A DNA stretch of 64,000 bases, from positions 33,150 to 97,149 of the forward strand of contig NZ_SMFL01000004.1 of assembly GCF_004349265.1 (NCBI RefSeq), in the 5' to 3' direction. Made by a program: the position numbers and the translations under genes. This DNA comes from Dyadobacter psychrotolerans (GTDB lineage Bacteria > Bacteroidota > Bacteroidia > Cytophagales > Spirosomataceae). Of this stretch, positions 8,166-15,263 are shown one piece after another. Under the pieces are notes generated by a model. The model saw nothing but the letters and a program-made list of their open reading frames with translations, searched no databases and was not told the DNA's origin. Every line of letters starts with the position of its first letter. Positions within the stretch are counted from its first letter, which is position 1.

Positions 8166-9268
8166 ATGTGCATTATCCAGGAGGCGACCTTGGCGCAGCC
8201 CGGCACCTTTCTTTATGTACAGATCATCAGTAAAGGCCTTGAAGGAAATGTTAAAAACGGCCGGATCTACTGTTTGGTTTCTGAGGGAATCAAGCCTGGG
8301 CCTAAACCCAAAATGCTTGATGAGCCATCAGGCAAACCGGTCAGTTACCTGGATCATCCCGACGGCTGGCGGAGAGACAATGCGCAAAAGGAGCTGCTCG
8401 TTCGCTCAGATAAATCCCTCGCAAGCTTTTTAGAAAAAATGGCAACACACCAAAATAGACAGGTATCTGCGTTGGGCAGGCTTCATGCGCTCGGGACTCT
8501 GAATGGACTTGGTTCAATTTCAAAATCTGTTTTACTCACAGAGATCAAAGATCCCTATGTTCAGATCCGTAAAGCGTCTATGCGTATGACCGAGCCCTAT
8601 CTGGCCAAACAAGATCCGTCTTTTTTGACAGCCATACAGTCGATGGCCAACTACATCAGCAGGGATGTATTGTCACAGCTTCTTTTATCACTGCGCGTTT
8701 CCGGCTCAACACAATCAGCGGATATTTTCAAAAAAATAGCAGAACAGATCCTGGCAGATCCGCTGCTAAGCGGTATTCAAAAGAGTTTAATCAAAAATGA
8801 GGGAAACCAGAAAATATGGCATCAGCTAGCTGGTCTGCCGCCAGCCGCACGCAAACCCATACCGGACGGAACGGATATATTTCAATCGCTTTGCGCAGGC
8901 TGCCACGGGCCGGAAGGCCAGGGGTTGCCAGAGAAAACCGCTCCGGCGCTGATCGGTAAATTCAAACTCATAGAGAAAAAAGATGTAGTGATTAAAATCC
9001 ATGTTGCATGGTCTGCGTGGTCCGGTAGATCAGCAAACCTCTAGTGATCAGATGCCGCCGATGGGTGCCAACAGCGATGGATGGATTGCTTGGGCGCTTA
9101 GTTATGTACGCTATGATCTTTGCATGCGCAGCTTCCCTAAAATATGAGCGATAGCTATATCAATGGCGTTATCATAAGCCTGAACAGGTAAAAAAGCTAC
9201 GAGAGCAGACCGCCGCAAGAACTTCAGGCCGGACATGGATGCACTGGTCAAAAAGCCTGGCGGGCTAA
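8166..9268 (+). pseudogene. Decayed cytochrome c/HEAT-repeat oxidoreductase (PVC-type heme protein) remnant
   Basis: The open part (8166-9044) starts mid-domain: a TAG lies in frame just before the ATG. The sequence GNVKNGRIYCLV, then SYLDHPDGWRRDNAQKELLV, is typical of large membrane-bound dehydrogenase/heme proteins. HEAT-like helices follow, and then a cytochrome c site CAGCH in SLCAGCHGPEGQGLP. At about 9000 the frame is lost. The neighbouring frame continues with the expected heme-domain ending (LHGLRGPVDQQTSSDQMPPM, then DGWIAWALSYVRYD) to a stop at 9147. A third frame continues with HKPEQVKKLREQTAAR to a stop at 9268. The N-terminal sugar-dehydrogenase part is missing. I therefore read it as a truncated gene with at least two frameshifts. 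Intact relatives lie at 42062-44788 and at the right edge. Confidence 0.8.
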
Positions 9269-9383
9269 ATCAAATCAGAAAGTAGCAGCGAAAGCCATAG
9301 AAATGGGGTCTGTTTTTAAAGCCCTCTGTCTTTGTTGATAATCTGATCTGCCATTTCTTTCGGGCTTTGGATTGGTTTTTCCT

Positions 9384-9935
9384 TTATTGCTTTAAATAAT
9401 GAAGCGCAACAGCCCCGGACTTAAAAACGAGTGTATCAACCAGTTTTAAATTAAGATTTTCGTCAAGACTGCCCTGATCGAGTAAACGTCTTCCTCTGCC
9501 CACAATTACCGGGTGTACCACCAAATGAAATTCATCGATCAGTCCGGCTGCCATTAATTCCGGAAGCAGGCTGACGCTATCTACTGAAATTTTCTTTCCG
9601 GGTTGCTGTTTCAATTTCAGAAGTTCCCCGGAAGGGTTCCCGCGGATGATCCGTGTATTATTCCCGGCGCTCTGCAACGATTTTGAAACAACAACTTTAT
9701 CAATTGAAGTAAGCTTTTCTGCAAATCTAATTTCGTCTGCGGTGCCGGATTGATTTGCTGCAACATCGGACCAATACGGAAACATCAGCTCATACATGAC
9801 ACGGCCGAAAAAAAGCAGATCCACATCATCCATCGTCTGTGTGAAATAGTCATGAATACTTTCACCGGGATTAAAGACTGTGTGGTCGCAATACCCGTCT
9901 AAACTGATATTCATTGCAAATGTTACGGTTCTCAT
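9384..9935 (-). CDS. Dihydrofolate-reductase-fold protein (RibD C-terminal family)
   Basis: 183 residues. The N-terminus RTVTFAMNISLDGYCDH, the segment DDVDLLFFGRVMYELMFPYW, and the C-terminal LIDEFHLVVHPVIVGRGRRLL are the signature of the RibD_C/YyaP family, small NADPH-dependent reductases of unknown substrate. The nucleotide-loop region reads KKISVDSVSLLPELMAAG, where most relatives have a glycine-rich G(S/G)xxL. A TAATTTTG element on the minus strand (9978-9971) may be its -7 promoter box. It is a single-gene unit beside the decayed region and is separated from the LacI gene by a 280-bp divergent spacer. Confidence 0.8.
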   Translation of the reverse strand: MRTVTFAMNISLDGYCDHTVFNPGESIHDYFTQTMDDVDLLFFGRVMYELMFPYWSDVAANQSGTADEIRFAEKLTSIDKVVVSKSLQSAGNNTRIIRGNPSGELLKLKQQPGKKISVDSVSLLPELMAAGLIDEFHLVVHPVIVGRGRRLLDQGSLDENLNLKLVDTLVFKSGAVALHYLKQ

Positions 9936-10210
9936 TTTGTTGGTTCTCGTTTGGATGTAAGAATATTAGTCAAAATTAGGAGATGTTACCAGATATTATG
10001 CGGGCAATCTGCGTCAAAAAAGGGGCCTTTTGGGCCAAACGACGGTCGGTGATGGGAAATCAGGATTATGATAAATGTTTGTGCTATGTCTGATCTCTGA
10101 ATACAGAGAAATACTGTGTATGCGGGCCCGGCAGACATCAATTCAGCATCTCTGAGCCGGATTTCATTTACTCGTATGTCAATTTCTAATCAGCGTTTGC
10201 GCCGATTGTT

Positions 10211-10218
10211 TATATTTG
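10211..10218 (+). promoter_or_regulatory. Putative -7 box TATATTTG for the LacI-type regulator gene
   Basis: TATATTTG matches the Bacteroidota -7 consensus TAnnTTTG exactly. A TTG codon that could serve as start lies within this box (10216), which argues for the downstream GTG at 10243 as the true start. No good TTTG -33 box is seen at the usual spacing. Confidence 0.45.
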
Positions 10219-10242
10219 ACAATCATTTTAGGCAAAATCATA

Positions 10243-11316
10243 GTGGAAGAAAAACAAGATAGCCTGCTTTCAGGGGTGAAGGAGATTGCAAGAAGGGCAA
10301 AGGTTTCCAGAGCAACTGTTGACCGGGTGATCCACAACAGACCCGGTGTATCAGTCAAAACCAAGAACCGCATCAATGCCATAATAAAGGAGCTTGACTA
10401 CCAGCCTAATGTGCTGGCCCAACGGCTGGCGCTGACATCAAGGGGTATCATCCGGCTTGCAGTTTTGCTACCTGATATTTCGGAAGAAACTGAATACTGG
10501 AAAGCGCCGCTGGAAGGAATTAATAAAGCCGAGGCGGAGATAAAACAATACGGTCTGCAGGTGGATTACTATTTTTTTGATCAGAATGTGCAGTCGGTAT
10601 TTGCCCTTCAGGTCCAGCAGATCATGGAAAATAATCCGGATGGGGTGCTGATAACGCCCACTTTTGAGCCTGACTCGATCCGGCTTCTCGAGTATTGCAA
10701 AACAAAAAAGATTCCCTGCGTGCTGATGAATTCAGACATTGCCGGCCAGCACAGACTTTGTTACATCGGCCCGGAGCTTTTTGATAGCGGGTATCTTTCT
10801 GCGCAGCTGGTACATTATTGTCTCAAGGACCAGCAAAAAGTGATGATTGTCAATATTGCCAGGGAAATTGAAAACAATGCGGCCATCCTTGTTAAGGAAG
10901 AAGGGTTTCTTGCCTATTTTAAGGAAAAGCTCTCTGAAAGGCTTCTGGTGGCACTTAATACAACTGACACGCGTCATCATGCTGTCGCTGCCAGGCTTAA
11001 CGAGCTGTTGGAACTTGAAAGTCACATTGGTGTGATCTACGTTACCAATTCACGTGTTTCGCTAGTTGCCCAATGGCTCGAATCGATCGGAAGAAGTGAT
11101 ATTATTTTGATTGGCTATGATTATCTGGCTCAAAACATTGAGTTTTTAAAAAGAGGAGTTATCGATTTTCTGCTTTGTGAAAAGCCGCAGGAACAGGGTT
11201 ACCGCAGTGTGATGACCTTGTTTCAGTTTTTGGTTTTTGGCACGCTTGTAAAGGAAGATTATCTGATCCCGATCGATATCATCACCAGCGCCAACTATCG
11301 CTATTACAGAAACTAA
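10243..11316 (+). CDS. LacI-family transcriptional regulator of the saccharide locus
   Basis: About 357 residues from GTG 10243. A TTG at 10216 would add nine residues but lies inside the predicted promoter box. The N-terminal helix-turn-helix reads VKEIARRAKVSRATVDRVIHN, followed by the hinge-like YQPNVLAQRLA. The rest is a periplasmic-binding-protein fold (LAVLLPDISEETEYW, ILIGYDYL near the C-terminus) that binds a small effector. Such proteins dimerise and usually repress until a sugar is bound. It lies directly upstream of and co-directional with the degradation genes. Palindromes at 11346, 13440 and 13517 overlap or follow the next promoters and are the best operator candidates. The effector is unknown, probably a released mono- or disaccharide. 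Confidence 0.88.
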   Translation: MEEKQDSLLSGVKEIARRAKVSRATVDRVIHNRPGVSVKTKNRINAIIKELDYQPNVLAQRLALTSRGIIRLAVLLPDISEETEYWKAPLEGINKAEAEIKQYGLQVDYYFFDQNVQSVFALQVQQIMENNPDGVLITPTFEPDSIRLLEYCKTKKIPCVLMNSDIAGQHRLCYIGPELFDSGYLSAQLVHYCLKDQQKVMIVNIAREIENNAAILVKEEGFLAYFKEKLSERLLVALNTTDTRHHAVAARLNELLELESHIGVIYVTNSRVSLVAQWLESIGRSDIILIGYDYLAQNIEFLKRGVIDFLLCEKPQEQGYRSVMTLFQFLVFGTLVKEDYLIPIDIITSANYRYYRN

Positions 11317-11338
11317 GCGAGCATCTATTATTTTTTCT

Positions 11339-11357
11339 TAATTTCGTGCACGTGCCC
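11339..11357 (+). promoter_or_regulatory. Promoter -7 box overlapping operator GTGCACGTGCCC (site A)
   Basis: TAATTTCG (11339-11346) resembles the -7 box TAnnTTTG, and its last G is the first base of GTGCACGTGCCC (11346-11357). The same twelve bases recur identically at 13440-13451, again fused to a -7 box, and the AT-rich bases upstream are alike too. It lies 36 bp before the toroid-enzyme gene. A LacI-type protein binding here would block initiation. Confidence 0.6.
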
Positions 11358-11392
11358 TGTGTCTCTAATTCTTTTCCAACCCGCTTTATATT

Positions 11393-13270
11393 ATGAAGCA
11401 TGCCGGTGTTTTTGCGATATTGATTTTATTTTTTTTATCTGTCGAAGCGGTTTGCCAGCCTATTCAGATTAAAAAGGAATATGCTTCAACGCTTTTGGAG
11501 CTAACCAATACGTTGTATGACCTTCAGATCGATCAGCCTACACATACCGACTGCGGCGCACTGGCCTGTAAAAACTGTAATGTTCTGCACACCAGGGCGG
11601 CCGAATCGGTTTATCCTTTTGCGGTTGCCTACAGGATCAGCGGGCAAAAGCGATATTTAAAAGCAGCAAAAAATGCAGCTTTCTGGTTGATTCGCCAGCA
11701 GCAGGCTGACGGCAGCTGGAAGGAAACACCCGAAGAGTGGACCGGCACGACAACAGACCAGCTTTTGATGTTACTGCTGGCATATGAGGTGATTTCCGAT
11801 AAACTCGGCACCAAGGAAAAAAACCTTTGGATGAATGCATCCGGGAAGGCAGCCGATTATCTGTATAATGTGATGAAGCCCGAATTTGCAAGTATCAACT
11901 ATGTAGCCACCACCACCGCCACGCTGGCGAAGGCTTATGCGCTGACAGGTGTTGAACGTTACAGCAAAAAAGCCCGTGAACTTGCTCACCGGACCATTTC
12001 CAAAATGGATGACAAGGGTTTTATCAATGGAGAGGGTGGCAGGGGCTTAGGCTCCAAACTTGGCATTGACCTGGGATACGAAATGGAAATGTCTCTGTGG
12101 GGCCTTGGACTTTATGCCAGGATTAGCGGCGATACGCTCGTAGACAACCGTGTGCGTCAATCACTTAAAGAACATCTGTATTTCATCTACCCGGATGGAT
12201 CGATGGATAATTCCTGGGGAATACGCTCGAATAAATGGACAATGTATGGAGGAGCTACATCTGATGGCTGCCAGGCGCTGCTGTCGCTGTATGCCGGCGA
12301 TGATGAAAGGTATGCGGCTGCTTCCTACAAAAATCTGCTGTATTTAAGAAAAAATATTCTGTTCGGCGGGCTTATTGGTTACGGGCCGCATCATGCAAAG
12401 GTTTTTGAGAGCCTGCCGTGTATCTATCCCACCTTCACAAAGGCTAAAAATCTGGCCCTGGCCTATCAGCTGGAAGAAAAGGCCAGCCGTCCTAATGTTA
12501 AAATACCTTCTGAGCACACGGGCTGGCTGAGGTATTTTGAGAATCTGGATGTAGTGCAGATCAGAACAAAAAATTTCATGGCTACTGTAACAGCTTACGG
12601 CTACAAAGACCAGATGGCCGGCGCTAAAAGCAAATATATGTTCCGGCCCAGCGGCGGGGTGGTTTCCTATTTATGGGCCGAAGGTTATGGGGCTCTTCAG
12701 GCTTCGAGTGTGACAGAGTACTCGCGGCCCGAGCCAATGAGTTTTCCTGAGGCGCCCGGCGTGAAAAGTTTAACGCCCCGGATCTCTTATGCGGATTCAT
12801 CCGGCTATTTTACCAATCTGTTTGAGTTCGATGCCCGGCTGAAAACGAAGCAGGCCTTAGCGGGTAGCTTTAGCCTAGAGGCAAAAGGTGAGCTTAAAAA
12901 CAGAAACTGGATTAATGGCGGTGTGGCCTACAGCATTGACTATACATTTGCCGATGATTTTCTCGAAAAAAAAATCACCCTCACTTATCATGATGCTTTT
13001 CCTGTGATCACGATCACTGAGCCTTTTATTCTGGAAGCGGGCGCTGAGATGATCCGCAATAATGATTCAACTGTTTTAATAAACGGCACTGCGAAGAACT
13101 TTGTTTTTTCAACTAACCCGGCGGCAGCTACCCTGATAACGGGCAAAGATGCGCAGCATTATTGGGCACCGTATCCGGCTTTAAAAGCCTTTCCAGTCGA
13201 ATTGCTTGTAGCTCCTCCATCGGAAGGCTTTCAAAAAACAATTGTTTATAGAATTTCAGTAAAAAATTGA
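11393..13270 (+). CDS. Secreted alpha/alpha-toroid protein, probable polysaccharide lyase or glycosidase
   Basis: 625 residues with a signal peptide (MKHAGVFAILILFFLSVEAVCQ). Residues about 50-370 are helical hairpins of an alpha/alpha toroid: ESVYPFAVAYRISGQKRYL, then AFWLIRQQQADGSWKETPEEW, TTTATLAKAYALTGVERY and GGATSDGCQALLSLYAGDDE. The C-terminal 230 residues look like beta sandwiches (VSYLWAEGYGALQASSVTEY). This toroid-plus-sandwich plan occurs in several uronate lyase families and in some hydrolases. A cysteine cluster, CGALACKNCN at about 52-61, may bind metal. I cannot assign a family or substrate. It is the first structural gene after the LacI regulator, under operator site A. Confidence 0.7.
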   Translation: MKHAGVFAILILFFLSVEAVCQPIQIKKEYASTLLELTNTLYDLQIDQPTHTDCGALACKNCNVLHTRAAESVYPFAVAYRISGQKRYLKAAKNAAFWLIRQQQADGSWKETPEEWTGTTTDQLLMLLLAYEVISDKLGTKEKNLWMNASGKAADYLYNVMKPEFASINYVATTTATLAKAYALTGVERYSKKARELAHRTISKMDDKGFINGEGGRGLGSKLGIDLGYEMEMSLWGLGLYARISGDTLVDNRVRQSLKEHLYFIYPDGSMDNSWGIRSNKWTMYGGATSDGCQALLSLYAGDDERYAAASYKNLLYLRKNILFGGLIGYGPHHAKVFESLPCIYPTFTKAKNLALAYQLEEKASRPNVKIPSEHTGWLRYFENLDVVQIRTKNFMATVTAYGYKDQMAGAKSKYMFRPSGGVVSYLWAEGYGALQASSVTEYSRPEPMSFPEAPGVKSLTPRISYADSSGYFTNLFEFDARLKTKQALAGSFSLEAKGELKNRNWINGGVAYSIDYTFADDFLEKKITLTYHDAFPVITITEPFILEAGAEMIRNNDSTVLINGTAKNFVFSTNPAAATLITGKDAQHYWAPYPALKAFPVELLVAPPSEGFQKTIVYRISVKN

Positions 13271-13409
13271 AATAAACTTTTAAACATTACATGCTTATCA
13301 AAAAATGCCTCTGTCGGCTGCAAATCCGCTTTTTAGTAAGTTTATTTATTGTCAAATACTGATTTGGTATTCTTTTTCAACCTTTTTTTAGTGAATTAGA
13401 TAACGATGA

Positions 13410-13451
13410 TTTGGTCAGAGGATTTTTTATTTTAATTTTGTGCACGTGCCC
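13410..13451 (+). promoter_or_regulatory. Consensus promoter TTTG-N19-TAATTTTG with overlapping operator (site B)
   Basis: TTTG at 13410-13413 and TAATTTTG at 13433-13440 are separated by 19 bp, a full match to the Bacteroidota housekeeping promoter. GTGCACGTGCCC (13440-13451) begins at the last base of the -7 box, as at site A, so a bound repressor would cover the start region. It drives the GH28-like gene and probably the following operon. Confidence 0.7.
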
Positions 13452-13516
13452 GGTTTTTATTTCGTTCTTGTTTTATAACTGAAATCATCCGAGCAGATTT
13501 TATTTTTACCAAGTTT

Positions 13517-13530
13517 CGGGTACGTGCCCG
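13517..13530. promoter_or_regulatory. Second palindromic operator CGGGTACGTGCCCG (site C)
   Basis: The 14-bp sequence is a near-perfect palindrome, with only the T and G on either side of the central ACGT mismatched. It shares ACGTGCCC with sites A and B. Its centre is 78 bp downstream of the centre of site B, inside the leader of the GH28-like gene. A pair at this spacing would allow cooperative binding or looping by a LacI-type protein. Confidence 0.55.
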
Positions 13531-13695
13531 ATTTTGATTGACCGAACTTTGAATAGAGATTAATTAAAGAAGAGTCACTGGATAAGGCGTGTTAATAAAT
13601 GCTGGAAACTTTTATGTAGATGTAGGGAAAACATTGCAGCCCTGGGTTAGTTGGTTTGGCTTACAGCGGGCGCTAATAAAAATTTATTGAAACAA

Positions 13696-15234
13696 ATGAG
13701 AGGACTCACCAGAAATATTGAACGTTTAAGCATAGGTATTTTATCGGCTTTGTTGTTGGTCATTTCAACACAGCTTAGCGCGCAGACCTATGATATTCGC
13801 CAAAGCGGAGCGGTCGGTGACGGGGTAACGGATAACACGGCATTTATTCAAAAAGCAATCGATTCCTGCGCACTTACAGGCGGCATGGTGTATATTCCCA
13901 AAGGTGTTTATCTATCGGGTACACTGATTTTAAAAAGTAATGTAACACTGCATGTATCCGCTGGCGCAACGCTTCTGGGACAGCCCAACACAAAGTTTTA
14001 TCCCTATCAGAATGCGGGCATCCGCTTTTATGGAGAAGATTGGGCAAAACAGGCGCTGATATTTTGTAAGGGGCAAAAGAATGTGGCCATCGAGGGGCAG
14101 GGGACAATTGATGGACAGGGGGCCTCGTTTGTAACAACTACCCTAAAAAAGCCCGACCGCTACAAGGACAGGCCGTATCTGCTTTGGTTTGCCGGCTGTG
14201 AAAACGTATCGGTACGTGATGTTCGGCTGCAGAATTCAGCGTTTTGGATGCAGCACTATCTGGGGTGCAAAAATTTGCGTATTGACGGTATTAAAATTTG
14301 GAATCACTCCAATAAGAACAATGATATGATCGATATCGATGGCTGCTCCTATGTGACCATATCGAACGTGATCGGTGATTCAGATGATGACGGCATTACC
14401 ATAAAAAGCACTTCGCCGCTTTTATCAGAGCACATTACGATTACCAACTGCGTGCTCAGCAGCCACTGCAGTGCGATCAAGTTTGGCACAGAATCTGTCG
14501 GCGGATTTCGAAATATTGCTATTACCAACTGCGTGATCAAGCCTTCGGCTCAGCTTACGACCATTTACGGCAAACCTGCTGGTATTGGCGGGCTGGCCAT
14601 GGAGATTGTCGATGGTGGGATCATGGAGCAGGTAACGGTCAATAACCTGGTCATAGATGGCGCGGAGGTACCGCTTTTTGTCCGGCTGGGAAACCGGGCC
14701 CGCAAACACATCGAATCTGCTGCAAAGCCCGGGCTGGGTAAAATCCGAAATATCAGCATCTCAAATGTGCTCGCAACCGGCGCAGGTCTAACAGGCTGCT
14801 CATTTACAGGAATAAGTAAATCGCCAATTGAAAATATTTCCCTTCGCAACATCAGCATCAGCTTTCAAGGAGGCGGGCTTGCCGCTGACGCCAAACGCGT
14901 TGTAGAGGAATTGGAAGATGCCTACCCTGAGGGGACCATGTTTGGAAAACTTCCCGCGTTTGGAATTTACATTCGTCATGCCAGACAGATTAAAATTTCA
15001 GGCATTACTTTAAACTACAAGACCAACGAACAGCGCCCGGCATTTTTCCTATCAGATACCGATGATTTCTCCATATTGGATAATGATGTAAAACCTGGTG
15101 ACGGATCGCAAGTCATGGCCATCGTTGAAAACAGCTCCAATGGGTTGATTTCAGCGAAGTCATATAATTTTCCGGCAGCTAATTTTCTTCAAAAGGACAG
15201 GCTGTCAAAAAACATTACGGCAAAAACGGAGTAA
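13696..15234 (+). CDS. Secreted GH28-like right-handed beta-helix protein (polygalacturonase-related)
   Basis: About 512 residues from ATG 13696, chosen because it gives a normal signal peptide (RLSIGILSALLLVISTQLSA); an upstream start at 13651 would bury it. The mature N-terminus YDIRQSGAVGDGVTDNTAFI and GGMVYIPKGVYLSGTLIL are classic for GH28/pectate-lyase-like helices. Active-site regions: NNDMIDIDG, then GDSDDDGITIKS (Asp230-232 area), then SSHCSAIKFGTESVGGF. The acidic residues of GH28 are kept, but the usual His-Gly motif reads His-Cys and no clear RIK motif is seen. It may therefore act on a related uronic-acid linkage rather than homogalacturonan. It is first in a tight run of genes up to 28038. 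Confidence 0.78.
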   Translation: MRGLTRNIERLSIGILSALLLVISTQLSAQTYDIRQSGAVGDGVTDNTAFIQKAIDSCALTGGMVYIPKGVYLSGTLILKSNVTLHVSAGATLLGQPNTKFYPYQNAGIRFYGEDWAKQALIFCKGQKNVAIEGQGTIDGQGASFVTTTLKKPDRYKDRPYLLWFAGCENVSVRDVRLQNSAFWMQHYLGCKNLRIDGIKIWNHSNKNNDMIDIDGCSYVTISNVIGDSDDDGITIKSTSPLLSEHITITNCVLSSHCSAIKFGTESVGGFRNIAITNCVIKPSAQLTTIYGKPAGIGGLAMEIVDGGIMEQVTVNNLVIDGAEVPLFVRLGNRARKHIESAAKPGLGKIRNISISNVLATGAGLTGCSFTGISKSPIENISLRNISISFQGGGLAADAKRVVEELEDAYPEGTMFGKLPAFGIYIRHARQIKISGITLNYKTNEQRPAFFLSDTDDFSILDNDVKPGDGSQVMAIVENSSNGLISAKSYNFPAANFLQKDRLSKNITAKTE

Positions 15235-15263
15235 GAAGTAAACTTTTATTAAACGTATATCAA

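Noticed and set aside
9961..10210. Possible small RNA or attenuator near GGCCTTTTGGGCC
   Set aside because: The symmetry is short and interrupted, with no T-run or conserved leader feature.
11637..11989. Overlapping minus-strand ORFs inside the toroid-enzyme gene
   Set aside because: They are shadows of a clear signal-peptide-bearing gene on the plus strand.
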